Assembly (NCBI GenBank): GCA_017577945.1
Contig: PKQS01000010.1
Coordinates: 1 to 64,000, forward strand
Length of the DNA: 64,000 nt
Reading direction: 5' to 3'
From: Bacillota bacterium
GTDB lineage: Bacteria; Bacillota; Limnochordia; Limnochordales; ZCTH02-B6
In this document: piece after piece, positions 33,220 to 41,121 of the stretch
How positions within the stretch are numbered: the first letter of the stretch is position 1
How the letters are laid out: every line of letters begins with the position of its first letter
Program-made: the position numbers and the translations under genes
Notes under the pieces: generated by a model
The model's database searches: none
What the model saw: only the letters and a program-made list of their open reading frames with translations
Told to the model about the DNA's origin: nothing

Positions 33220-34878
33220 TCAGCCCACGGCTTTGGCGGCCGCCCGGCCCGCCGTCCGGCCCGAAAAGATGCAGCCACCCAAGAACGTGCCCTCCAAGGC
33301 CCGGTACCCGTGCATCCCACCGCCCCCGAATCCCGCCGCCTCCCCGGCCGCGTACAAGCCCGGCAGCGGCTGCCCGTCGCCGCGCAGCACCCGGCCTTCG
33401 AGATCCGTTTCCAGACCGCCGAGCGTCTTGCGCGTCAGCGTCCAGAGCCGGACCGCGATCAGGGGGCCAGCCGCCGGGTCCAGCAGGCGATGGGGTTTGG
33501 CCACCCGCGCCAGCCGGTCGCCCAAGTAGCTGCGCGCGTTGTGGATGGCCATCATCTGCAAGTCTTTCGCGAAGCGGTTCTCCACCTGGAGATCGCGCCA
33601 GCGCACCTCGCGCTGGACCTGGGCGTAGTCCAGCAAAGGCTCACCCGACAGCCGGTTCATCTTGTCCACCAGCTCCCGCAGCGTGCCCGCCACGACGAAG
33701 TCCGCCCCGCGGCGCTTGAACGCCTCCACCGGCGCGGGCGCACCGGGCAGCAGGCGCTGTTTCAGCACCATACGCCAGCTGCGGCCCGTCAAGTCGGGAT
33801 TTTGCTCCGATCCGGACAAGGCGAACTCCTTCTCGATGATCTTCTCGGTCAGGATGAACCAGCTATAGTCGAAGCCCGTCTGCCGGAGGTGCGCGAGCGT
33901 CGCGAGGGTGTCGAAGCCCGGCAGCAGCGGCGGCGGCAGGCGGCGTCCGAGGGCGTCCAGCCACAGCGGCGACGGCCCCGGCAAGATGCGGATGCCATGG
34001 CGACTCCAGATGGGATTCCAGTTTTGAATGCCTTCCGTATAATGCCACATGCGGTCGCGGTTGATCACGCGCGCCCCCGCCCGCTCAGCCACCGCGAGCA
34101 TGCTTCCGTCCACGTGGTCCGGCACGCCCGAGAGCATCCGCTCGGGCGGCCGGCCCAGCCGCGCGGGCCAGTTGGCCCGCACCAGGTCGAAATTGGCCCC
34201 GATGCCGCCCGAGGCGATGATTACCGCCTGAGCCCGCAGCTGGAAGTCGCCGACTGCTCGCCGGGAACTGGGATGCCCCCGCTCCACCCGGCTGTCCTCC
34301 AGCACTTCCCCCGCCACGCCTTCGACGGCGCCGTTGCGCACAAGAAGCTCCGTCACCCGATGGCGAAACTTGAGCTGCACGAGCCCCGCGGCTTCTCCTT
34401 CCCGCACCCGACGCACGAACGGTTCCAAAACGCCCGGTCCCGTGCCCCACGTAATGTGGAAACGGGGCACCGAGTTGCCGTGCGCGCCGGCCAGCCAGCC
34501 GCCTCGTTCGGCCCAACCAACGATGGGGAAAAGGCGAATGCCGCGCCGCCGCAGCCACGCCCGCTTTTCACCAGCCGCAAACGCCACGTACGCCTCCGCC
34601 CAGCGGCGCGGCCAGTAGTCCTCCTCCCGGTCGAAACCGGCCGAAGCCAGCCAGTCGCTCCAGGCCAGGTCAAAAGAATCGCGAATTCCAAGGCGCCGCT
34701 GCTCCGGCGTGTCGACGAGAAACAACCCGCCCAGCGACCAGAATGCCTGCCCGCCCAGCGACGTTTCGGGTTCTTGGTCGACGATGATGACGCGGCGGCC
34801 CGCCTCGATGACTTCGCAAGCCGCCACAAGGCCCGCCAGGCCCGCGCCGACGACGATGACGTCCGCGTCGTAGCCCAT
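33220..34878 (-). CDS. FAD-binding dehydrogenase (fumarate-reductase/ketosteroid-dehydrogenase fold)
   Basis: A 552-residue flavoprotein of the COG3573-like group of predicted FAD dehydrogenases. The N-terminal dinucleotide fold has VIVVGAGLAGLVAACEV (~8-24) and VDQEPETSLGGQAFWSLGG; the second FAD contact AVIIASGGIGANF lies at ~215, and the C-terminal GLYAAGEAAGFGGGGMHGYRALEGTFLGGCIFSGR block closes the site. The substrate is unknown; the family is related to 3-ketosteroid and fumarate-type oxidoreductases. ATG 34878 with GGAGGTG upstream. Divergent from the leucine-type dehydrogenase, with related promoter sequences in the 233-bp gap. Confidence 0.85.
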   Translation of the reverse strand: MGYDADVIVVGAGLAGLVAACEVIEAGRRVIIVDQEPETSLGGQAFWSLGGLFLVDTPEQRRLGIRDSFDLAWSDWLASAGFDREEDYWPRRWAEAYVAFAAGEKRAWLRRRGIRLFPIVGWAERGGWLAGAHGNSVPRFHITWGTGPGVLEPFVRRVREGEAAGLVQLKFRHRVTELLVRNGAVEGVAGEVLEDSRVERGHPSSRRAVGDFQLRAQAVIIASGGIGANFDLVRANWPARLGRPPERMLSGVPDHVDGSMLAVAERAGARVINRDRMWHYTEGIQNWNPIWSRHGIRILPGPSPLWLDALGRRLPPPLLPGFDTLATLAHLRQTGFDYSWFILTEKIIEKEFALSGSEQNPDLTGRSWRMVLKQRLLPGAPAPVEAFKRRGADFVVAGTLRELVDKMNRLSGEPLLDYAQVQREVRWRDLQVENRFAKDLQMMAIHNARSYLGDRLARVAKPHRLLDPAAGPLIAVRLWTLTRKTLGGLETDLEGRVLRGDGQPLPGLYAAGEAAGFGGGGMHGYRALEGTFLGGCIFSGRTAGRAAAKAVG

Positions 34879-34901
34879 GCGGCTCGCGCACCTCCGTCAC
34901 G

Positions 34902-34927
34902 TCTGCCAAATATGTTTTTTATATTCG
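34902..34927 (-). promoter_or_regulatory. Minus-strand promoter/operator half of divergent pair
   Basis: Reading the minus strand, GAATATAAA followed by ATATTTGGCAGA; the TATAAA (34918-34923) is a plausible -10 about 40 nt before the FAD dehydrogenase start. The same pattern recurs in opposite orientation at 34994-35015. Confidence 0.5.
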
Positions 34928-34993
34928 ACGAGACGTGCAAAGTTCCCCTTAACTCTGAATCATGCGGAGATACTTTCCGCAACCAACCCTGTG

Positions 34994-35015
34994 GAATATA
35001 ATGTATTTTGGCAGA
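34994..35015 (+). promoter_or_regulatory. Plus-strand promoter/operator half of divergent pair
   Basis: GAATATAATG then TATTTTGGCAGA on the plus strand. TATAAT at 34997-35002 is a consensus -10 for the dehydrogenase gene; the -35 (about 34974-34979) is weak, which suggests an activator. The TATTTTGGCAGA block falls at the expected transcription start. Confidence 0.55.
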
Positions 35016-35024
35016 ACAACCCAA

Positions 35025-35053
35025 GAGCCCGGCGCCGCTGCGGGCGGTTTTTT
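35025..35053 (+). terminator. Possible attenuator in dehydrogenase leader
   Basis: A short stem GCCCG/CGGGC (35026-35046) followed by GGTTTTTTG. The stem is weak but the U-tract lies between the promoter and the start codon, so conditional termination is possible. Confidence 0.4.
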
Positions 35054-35111
35054 GTGTGGGGGGCCCGTGCTCCCGCATACGCTGCCGGAGCCGAAAGGAG
35101 CGTGAACAGCC

Positions 35112-36146
35112 TTGAGTACGTTGGGCCGGATGGAGGCGGAGGGACACGAACTTGTCGCGTACTTCTACGACAAGCCCACAGGTTTGAAGGCCATCATCGC
35201 GGTCCACAGCACCAAGCTGGGACCCGCGCTGGGCGGCTGCCGCGTCTGGCCGTACGAGAGCGAAGAGGCCGCGCTGCAAGATGTTCTGCGCTTGAGCAAA
35301 GGCATGACGTACAAGAGCGCGGCCATGGGCCTGCCGCTGGGCGGCGGCAAAGCCGTCGTCATCGCCGACCCGCGCAAGGACAAGACGCCCGAGCTGTTCG
35401 AAGCGTTCGGCCGGGCCGTCGAAAGCCTGGGCGGCAAGTACATTACCGCGGAAGACGTAGGCACGTCGCCGGAAGACCTGCTGGCCGTGCGCCGCGCCAC
35501 CCGGTACGTGGTCGGTTTGCCGGGAGCCAGCGGCGACCCGTCGCCGGTCACCGCGTACGGCGTGTTCAGCGGCATGAAAGCGTGTCTCGAGCACGTCTTC
35601 GGCTCCGACGACTTCCGAGGCCGCACCGTGGCGATCCAAGGGCTCGGGGCGGTCGGCATGCACTTGTGCCAGTACTTGCACGAAGCCGGCGCATCCCTGG
35701 TCGTCACGGACATCCGCGACGATCGCGTCAAAGAGGCCGTCCGGCGCTTCGGCGCCCGGGCGGTGGCGCCCGACGCGATTTTCGACGTCGAGTGCGACGT
35801 GTTCGCTCCGTGCGCTCTAGGCGCCGTCCTGAACGACGATACCATCCCGCGCCTGAAAGCCAAGATCGTGGCGGGCTCGGCCAACAACCAGCTCGCGGAG
35901 CTGCGGCACGGGCGAATGCTCAAGGAGCGCAACATCTTGTACGCACCGGACTTCATCATCAACGGAGGCGGCGTCATCAACGTGTACCACGAGCTCATTC
36001 CCGAGGGCTACCAGCGGGAGCGGGTCATGGAGCGCGTCGCACGCATCCGCGACCAGGTGGCGGAGGTTATCGCGCTGGCGGCCGAACAGAACACGACCAC
36101 CGCCGAGGCCGCCCTGCTGCTGGCCGAACGGCGGTTGAACGGATAG
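35112..36146 (+). CDS. Glu/Leu/Phe/Val dehydrogenase, leucine dehydrogenase type
   Basis: A 344-residue NAD-dependent amino-acid dehydrogenase that interconverts branched-chain amino acids and 2-oxo acids with ammonia. The catalytic-lysine segment GMTYKSAAMGLPLGGGKAVV lies at ~65-84 and the Rossmann loop QGLGAVGMHLCQYL at ~176. Length and sequence fit leucine dehydrogenase rather than the longer glutamate dehydrogenases; phenylalanine or valine as substrate cannot be excluded. TTG 35112 follows AAAGGAG at 11 nt; ATG at 35130 is an alternative. No bkd genes are nearby. Confidence 0.88.
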   Translation: MSTLGRMEAEGHELVAYFYDKPTGLKAIIAVHSTKLGPALGGCRVWPYESEEAALQDVLRLSKGMTYKSAAMGLPLGGGKAVVIADPRKDKTPELFEAFGRAVESLGGKYITAEDVGTSPEDLLAVRRATRYVVGLPGASGDPSPVTAYGVFSGMKACLEHVFGSDDFRGRTVAIQGLGAVGMHLCQYLHEAGASLVVTDIRDDRVKEAVRRFGARAVAPDAIFDVECDVFAPCALGAVLNDDTIPRLKAKIVAGSANNQLAELRHGRMLKERNILYAPDFIINGGGVINVYHELIPEGYQRERVMERVARIRDQVAEVIALAAEQNTTTAEAALLLAERRLNG

Positions 36147-36174
36147 AAACCGACGGGGCGGAAACGTCGTCGTT

Positions 36175-36203
36175 GCGGCAGCGGCACTAGCGTCCGCTGC
36201 CGC
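36175..36203. terminator. Hairpin after leucine-type dehydrogenase
   Basis: Perfect 10-bp stem GCGGCAGCGG/CCGCTGCCGC (36175-36184 with 36194-36203), without a T-tract. It is between convergent genes and may limit read-through. Confidence 0.45.
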
Positions 36204-36206
36204 CGA

Positions 36207-36368
36207 TCATGCAAAGGCCTGGTTGACAATCACCACGTGAACAATCCCTGCCTGCGCTACGGCGGCCTCGGCCCGCATGACCTGGCTGCCGGCGAGCTGC
36301 GGTTTCTGCGCGGCTGCGGCGTCCATCTCGGGCCAGAGGTGCCCGGCCGGACCGTCGACCGGCGTCAC
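36207..36368 (-). CDS. Candidate small protein after divIVA (53 residues)
   Basis: The GTG at 36368 overlaps the divIVA stop as GTGA, and the frame then runs 53 codons with GC-rich third positions to 36207. The C-terminal part (VMRAEAAVAQAGIVHVVIVNQ) looks protein-like, but no family is recognised and the ribosome-binding site is weak. It could be the non-coding 3' tail of the division operon. Confidence 0.3.
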   Translation of the reverse strand: MTPVDGPAGHLWPEMDAAAAQKPQLAGSQVMRAEAAVAQAGIVHVVIVNQAFA

Positions 36369-37042
36369 GCCTCGGGCCGCCGCGGGCGCAGCGCCTCCAT
36401 GCGCCGGGTCGGCTCCAAGTCGACCTCGTCCGTCTCCCGCCCCCAACCGGCCTCGTCACCCGAAGGCTCGTCCACCGACAGATCCGGCCCGAGATCGACG
36501 TCGTAGCCGCCGTCGCCTTCCTTGTCCTCGGCCTCGGAGGCCGCCGCCGCCTCGTCGCTCAGCTCCGCGATGACGCGTGCAAACGCTTGCGCTTCCGCGC
36601 GGCCTTTCTCCAGCAGCTCCTTGTACTCGTCCACCAGCGCCGCCAGCCGGCTGCGGAACTCAGCTTCCTGGCGAGCCGCCTGCAGCGCCCGCGCCGCGTA
36701 CTCGGCCACTTGCCGCCGGGCCCGCCGCAGCATGTCTTCCGCCTCCAGGCGCGCCTTGGCCAAAATGGCCTGCGCCTGCTGTTCCGCCACGGCCTTCGCG
36801 TCTTTGGCCACCTGCTTGGCGAACGCCAGCGTGGCGTCGATTTGCGTTTCCGCCTGCGAAACCTTGTCGACGCGCGCCTTCAGGCGCTCCTTTTCTTCCA
36901 GTACCTTCTGGTACTCCTGGTACAAGGTCTCGTACGCGTCGACCATCTTCTGGACGAACTCGTCCACGTCTTGCGGGTTGTATCCGCGCCACGCCGTCCG
37001 GAATTCCACCTTGGCCAGGTCTCTCGGCTTGAGAATGCTCAT
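36365..37042 (-). CDS. divIVA: DivIVA-domain protein
   Basis: A 225-residue DivIVA/GpsB-family protein that marks curved membranes at poles and septa. The N-terminal lipid-binding domain has KVEFRTAWRGYNPQDVDEFVQKMVDAYETLYQEY (~11-44), followed by a long coiled coil (~45-160) and an acidic, unstructured C-terminus. ATG 37042 with GGAGGGAG upstream; it shares ATGA with the S4 gene before it. It ends the ylmE-sepF-proC-ylmG-ylmH-divIVA cluster; ileS, the usual next gene, is absent. Confidence 0.92.
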   Translation of the reverse strand: MSILKPRDLAKVEFRTAWRGYNPQDVDEFVQKMVDAYETLYQEYQKVLEEKERLKARVDKVSQAETQIDATLAFAKQVAKDAKAVAEQQAQAILAKARLEAEDMLRRARRQVAEYAARALQAARQEAEFRSRLAALVDEYKELLEKGRAEAQAFARVIAELSDEAAAASEAEDKEGDGGYDVDLGPDLSVDEPSGDEAGWGRETDEVDLEPTRRMEALRPRRPEA

Positions 37043-37350
37043 GCGTCTCCCTCCGCTCCAGGCTTGCCGCCCGCTTTCCGCAACACAGCCACCGCCAGCC
37101 GGCCCTTGCGGGTCGGTCCTCCTACCTCCTGCACGACCGCCTCGCCCCGCCCGGCCAAACCGATGACGTCGCCCGCCTTCACCGTCTGCGCAGGATCCGT
37201 GTTCACGCGCCCGTTGAGCGTCACGCGCTCCGCCTTCACTTCCCGGGCCATGCGCGTGCGCGACAACCCGAAGGCCAGGCTTCCCACCGCATCCAGCCGC
37301 GGCGACGCCACCGTTCCTTTCACCAGCCGCTCCCGGACCGCCTGATCCAT
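37039..37350 (-). CDS. S4-domain RNA-binding protein, YlmH C-terminal part only
   Basis: A 103-residue protein made of an S4 domain (SLAFGLSRTRMAREVKAERVTLNGRVNTDPAQTVKAGDVI, ~27-67) and a short tail. It occupies the position of ylmH (between ylmG and divIVA), but full YlmH is ~260 residues with an N-terminal domain that is missing here. YlmH-type S4 proteins bind ribosomes and help rescue stalled chains. The ATG at 37350 overlaps the ylmG stop by one base (TGATG); its own stop overlaps divIVA as ATGA. Confidence 0.75.
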   Translation of the reverse strand: MDQAVRERLVKGTVASPRLDAVGSLAFGLSRTRMAREVKAERVTLNGRVNTDPAQTVKAGDVIGLAGRGEAVVQEVGGPTRKGRLAVAVLRKAGGKPGAEGDA

Positions 37351-37625
37351 CAGAACCACATCACCACCTGCCGCAGCACTTGGATGACGACGCTGTGCAC
37401 GATGCGCAAAACGAGAAACGCCAAGACGGGCGAAAAGTCGATCATCCCGAAGGGCGGCAGCAGCCCGCGGAATATGTTCAGGAACGGATCCGTCACGCGG
37501 GCGATCCAGCGCACCAGCGGATTGTACGGGTCGACCGGGAACCAGGTCAGCAAAATGCGCGCCACCAGCAGCCACGAGTACACCTCAAACGCCCAGCTGA
37601 CCAGCCGAATGAGTGCGAAGCCCAA
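37350..37625 (-). CDS. ylmG: YggT/YlmG family membrane protein
   Basis: A 91-residue YggT-family protein with two hydrophobic segments around the conserved ARILLTWFPVDPYNPLVRWIARVTDPFLNIFRGLLPP motif (~22-58). These proteins sit in division clusters and affect membrane-associated division or osmotic responses. The start is TTG at 37625. It is followed directly by the S4 gene. Confidence 0.88.
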   Translation of the reverse strand: MGFALIRLVSWAFEVYSWLLVARILLTWFPVDPYNPLVRWIARVTDPFLNIFRGLLPPFGMIDFSPVLAFLVLRIVHSVVIQVLRQVVMWF

Positions 37626-37636
37626 GCCCTCACCCC

Positions 37637-38446
37637 CTAGCTCGTCCGCCCAAGCTCGCGCGAGCGCGCCGCCGCGGCTTCGACGGCCCGGATGCAGGCT
37701 GCCCGGAACGCGTGCTCCTCCAGCGCCTTGACGCCGGCGATGGTCGTCCCCGCCGGCGAGGTTACCATATCCTTCAGCTCTCCCGGATGACGCCCCGTCT
37801 CCAACACCATGCGCGCCGCCCCGAGCACCGTCTGGGCGGCCAGCTGCAGCGCTACGTCCCGGGGCAGTCCCGCCAGCACGCCGCCGTCGGCCAGCGCCTC
37901 AATAAACATATAGACATACGCCGGGCCCGAGCCGCTCAAGCCCGTCACCGCGTCCAGCAGCGGCTCCGGCACCGTTACCACCAGGCCCACCGCACCGAAC
38001 AGCCGCCGGGCCTTTTCCATGTGTGCCTCCGCGGCGTGCGTGCCGGCGGCCAGCGCGATGGCTCCTTGGCGCACGAGACAGGGGGTGTTCGGCATGGCGC
38101 GGATAGCCGGGGTGCCCGCGGGCAGGCGCGCCTCGATGACGGCCAGCGGCACGCCGGCGGCCACCGAGATCACGCACGCGCCGGGACGCAATCCCGGCGC
38201 GATTTGCTGCAGCGCCGCCGGCACGTCGCCGGGCTTCACCGCGATGACTACGACGTCCGCCTGCGCCGCCGCCTCCTGATGGCCGACGACCTGCACGCCG
38301 TACCGGGCCGCCGCTTGGCGAGCCCGGGCCTCGTCGACGTCGGCCACAAACACATCGCTCGGGTCCGCGACCCCGGCCTGCACGATGCCGCCCACCAGCG
38401 CGCCGCCCATCGCCCCGACGCCGATGCAAGCCACCCGCCCGACCAT
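37637..38446 (-). CDS. proC: Pyrroline-5-carboxylate reductase
   Basis: A 269-residue NAD(P)H-dependent enzyme that makes proline from pyrroline-5-carboxylate. N-terminal Rossmann fold with IGVGAMGGALVGG (~8-20) and VIAVKPGDV (~66), then AMPNTPCLVRQGA (~115) and the conserved LSGSGPAYVYMFIEALADGGVLAGLPRDVA (~168) and VTSPAGTTIAG (~228). It starts one base after the sepF stop with GAGGTGGGG as ribosome-binding site. It lies inside a division cluster, where proC is often found in Firmicutes. Confidence 0.95.
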   Translation of the reverse strand: MVGRVACIGVGAMGGALVGGIVQAGVADPSDVFVADVDEARARQAAARYGVQVVGHQEAAAQADVVVIAVKPGDVPAALQQIAPGLRPGACVISVAAGVPLAVIEARLPAGTPAIRAMPNTPCLVRQGAIALAAGTHAAEAHMEKARRLFGAVGLVVTVPEPLLDAVTGLSGSGPAYVYMFIEALADGGVLAGLPRDVALQLAAQTVLGAARMVLETGRHPGELKDMVTSPAGTTIAGVKALEEHAFRAACIRAVEAAAARSRELGRTS

Positions 38447-38447
38447 G

Positions 38448-38915
38448 TCACCGCCCCACCTCGAAGTCGTCGTAGGCGTAGCCGCCGTCGTCCGCCGGCA
38501 CCTCGATGCCGATGTTGCTGGGCGTAAACAGGAACAGCTGCTCGCCCAGCCGGTGCATGCGCCCGTCCAGCGCGTAGGCTGCGCCGCTGACGAAGTCGAC
38601 GAGCCGCCGCGCCACTTCCTTCGGCACCAGCTCTACCGAGAGAATGACGGGCCGGCGATCTTTCAGGCAGTCGACCACCATCTGCACGTCGTCGAAACTC
38701 ACCGGGCGGTAGACGACCACGCTCATCTGCTCCACGTCGCGGCGCGCCCCGGGCAAGCTGATGAGCCGGCCCCGCCGGGGCTCCGGCGCGGGCTCACGCG
38801 GCGGGCTGAACGCGGGAGATGCGTCTTCGGACGTGGCCGCCTCATCGTGCTCGATGCCCAGGAAGTGAAACACTTTGTCGAAAAACCGCTTTCCGTTCGA
38901 CGTCGACTCGCTCAC
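38448..38915 (-). CDS. sepF: Cell division protein SepF
   Basis: A 155-residue SepF, which tethers FtsZ to the membrane and shapes the septum. It has an N-terminal amphipathic helix (GKRFFDKVFHFLGI, ~8-21) for membrane binding, a variable linker, and the conserved SepF core from ~78 with VVVYRPVSFDDVQMVVDCLKDRRPVILSVELV and RRLVDFVSGAAYALDGRMHRLGEQLFLFTPSNI. GTG 38915 overlaps the preceding stop as GTGA and has GAGG upstream; an earlier start would read through the neighbour. Confidence 0.93.
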   Translation of the reverse strand: MSESTSNGKRFFDKVFHFLGIEHDEAATSEDASPAFSPPREPAPEPRRGRLISLPGARRDVEQMSVVVYRPVSFDDVQMVVDCLKDRRPVILSVELVPKEVARRLVDFVSGAAYALDGRMHRLGEQLFLFTPSNIGIEVPADDGGYAYDDFEVGR

Positions 38916-39610
38916 GCTTTCCTCACTCCGAACAGCGCCGTTCCGACGCGAATGCACGTCGAGCCTTCCTCCACGGCCACCTCGAAGTCGTTTGTCATCC
39001 CCATAGACAGGCACTGCATGCGCACCCCCTCGATGCCCGCCTCCTCCACTTGCCGGCTCAGCTCACGCAGGCGCCGGAAGACGGGCCGCACCGTCTCGGG
39101 ATCGTTCGTCAGCGGAGCAATGGTCATCAGCCCTTCGATGCGCAAGCCCGGCAGCTTCGCCGCTTCACGAATAAAGTCCAGCACCTTTTCCGGCTCGAGG
39201 CCGTGCTTGGTCGGCTCCCGGGCCACGTTCACCTGCACCAGCACCGGCACGACCCGCCCCAGGGCGGTGGCTCGGCGCGACAGCTCCGCCGCCAGCTCCG
39301 GCCGGTCCAGCGAGTGGATGACATCGAAGAGAGCCAGAGCCTGGCGCACCTTGTTGGTCTGCAGGTGCCCGATCATGTGGCGCCGCACGCCGGGTCCCAT
39401 CTGCAGCCGCGCAAACTTGTCGCGCGCCTCCTGGACCCGGTTTTCGCCGATGTCGGTAATGCCCAGTTCCAGCGCCGCTTGCACGGTGGCCGCGTCGACG
39501 CCCTTCGTCACCGCCACGATGGTAATTTCGGCCGGATCGCGGCCCGCCCGTTCGGCCGCGCGGCGCACCCGTTCCCGCACGCGCGCCAAGTTTTCGCTCA
39601 AATTCTCCAA
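38912..39610 (-). CDS. ylmE: PLP-binding homeostasis protein (YggS/YlmE)
   Basis: A 232-residue PLP-homeostasis protein of the YggS/PROSC family: a fold-type III barrel that binds pyridoxal phosphate without enzymatic turnover. The PLP lysine is in VAVTKGVDAATVQAALELG (~34), followed by GENRVQEARDK, HMIGHLQTNK and the C-terminal LSMGMTNDFEVAVEEGSTCIRVGTALFG block. The start is TTG 39610 with GGGGAG upstream. First visible gene of the sepF cluster. Confidence 0.94.
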   Translation of the reverse strand: MENLSENLARVRERVRRAAERAGRDPAEITIVAVTKGVDAATVQAALELGITDIGENRVQEARDKFARLQMGPGVRRHMIGHLQTNKVRQALALFDVIHSLDRPELAAELSRRATALGRVVPVLVQVNVAREPTKHGLEPEKVLDFIREAAKLPGLRIEGLMTIAPLTNDPETVRPVFRRLRELSRQVEEAGIEGVRMQCLSMGMTNDFEVAVEEGSTCIRVGTALFGVRKA

Positions 39611-39747
39611 CGGCGTCGTCTCCCCTGCCAGTATGACTGTCGGGGCCGCATGAGGCTTTGCTTTTGATTTCGGCTCGGCTGAAGGGCGCTCCTTCCAGCA
39701 GAACGCGTCGACGCGGTCGCCGCGGGCGAAGGCCTTGCGGGAGGGAA

Positions 39748-41091
39748 CTAAAGCACGAGAGTGCCTTCGCTGGTGCTCAGCAGCTTCAAGATGCGCTCTT
39801 CGTTGCCGGTGAGGGCGTTAATGTAGAGGAGGTACGACTCACCGTCCAGCCGCGCGGGGAATTCCCACGCCAGCACTTCCTCCAGCGTCTCCAGCGGAAT
39901 GAGGGCGAGGCGGCCGTCTCCCACCTCCAGCGCCGGATTTAGCCGAGCGCGGGCGTCGGCTTCCGTTAAGACCGGCGCAGGCAGTTTCCGCGTGTGGTGG
40001 GACATCAAGTAGCCCATGGCCTCGTAGCCGATGATGTCGCCGTTGTCCAGCGCCACCGTCACCTTGATCAGGTCCGGATAGACGACGATGCCGTCCTGTA
40101 CATAGGCGAAGGGGACGACGAGGCGGTGAGCCGCCGACGACGCCCACGTGGGCGTCATGTCAGCCAAGCCTCGCTGGGCCAGAAACTCCCGGGCCCGCTG
40201 GATGGCCTCGTCCACCGTCAGCCGCGTCTGCTCGACGGGGCGGCTGTCCAGCATCCAGACCACGTGGCCGCCCTTCCGGGACACGTCCAGGTCGATAAAA
40301 CCCTCCCGGCGCGTCACCCGGATGCTGTAGGACGGAATGGGCCCTTCCACCTGGCCCCGAACGAAGACGTCTTCCCGAGTCAGCGAATACGGCAGGAACT
40401 CCAGCGCGATGCGCTGCGCCGCTTCGGCATCGATGACCTCGCCGGTCAGTCCCTTCGGTTCCCGCTGCTGGATATGATCGGAAAACGGCCCGTCGTAAAT
40501 GAGGGTCGGGAACGACACCAGCTGGGTGTCGAGGCGCGCAAAGCCGTCGCGAAACTGATTCGGCACGTCGTCCAAGTTCCCGCGGGTGAGCCGCTGCATC
40601 TCGCGCCATGTCATGCTCCCCCGCGCGGCCGCCTCCACCACCTGGTGCAGCTGCTCCACCACCAGCGCCACCTGCCGGCGCAGATCCGCCAGCGTCCTGC
40701 GCTCTTCGCCCGAAAGAGGCTGGCCCTGGGCCGCCTTGCGGGCCAGCATGTAGGCGTAGTCGCCCGTTTGGGTGAACAGCTGCGACGTGCGCAAGAGCAC
40801 CGCGGAACCGACCGGCAGCTGGTTCAAGTTGGCCTGAGCGCCGAACGCTTGGCGCCATACATCGGTCAAGATCAGGGCGCGCTGTTGGTCCGTCCCCGCG
40901 GCCAGCGCCTTGGCCAAGAGCAGCTCCGTCTGCTCGGCCTGGGCAATGAGCTCGAACAGGGCCCGCTGGTACTGCGCGGACTGCAGCGCCTCGGCGCGCA
41001 CCCGCTCGCGCCACTGCCAAACGCCCCACGCCACTGACGCCAGCAGCAGCACGACAAGCATGCCGGTTGCCCTTTTCCAGCCACCCTCCAC
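39748..41091 (-). CDS. ypeB: Germination protein YpeB
   Basis: A 447-residue YpeB with an N-terminal membrane anchor (~8-26), an N-terminal helical domain, and repeated PepSY-like domains in the C-terminal half (around 220-290, 300-370 and 375-440). In Bacillus YpeB is made in the forespore, stabilises and localises the cortex-lytic enzyme SleB, and is degraded on germination. The gene follows sleB by 30 nt, as in the sleB-ypeB operon. Confidence 0.92.
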   Translation of the reverse strand: MEGGWKRATGMLVVLLLASVAWGVWQWRERVRAEALQSAQYQRALFELIAQAEQTELLLAKALAAGTDQQRALILTDVWRQAFGAQANLNQLPVGSAVLLRTSQLFTQTGDYAYMLARKAAQGQPLSGEERRTLADLRRQVALVVEQLHQVVEAAARGSMTWREMQRLTRGNLDDVPNQFRDGFARLDTQLVSFPTLIYDGPFSDHIQQREPKGLTGEVIDAEAAQRIALEFLPYSLTREDVFVRGQVEGPIPSYSIRVTRREGFIDLDVSRKGGHVVWMLDSRPVEQTRLTVDEAIQRAREFLAQRGLADMTPTWASSAAHRLVVPFAYVQDGIVVYPDLIKVTVALDNGDIIGYEAMGYLMSHHTRKLPAPVLTEADARARLNPALEVGDGRLALIPLETLEEVLAWEFPARLDGESYLLYINALTGNEERILKLLSTSEGTLVL

Positions 41092-41121
41092 GGGCCCACC
41101 TCCCGATACGTGCGGCCGCCG

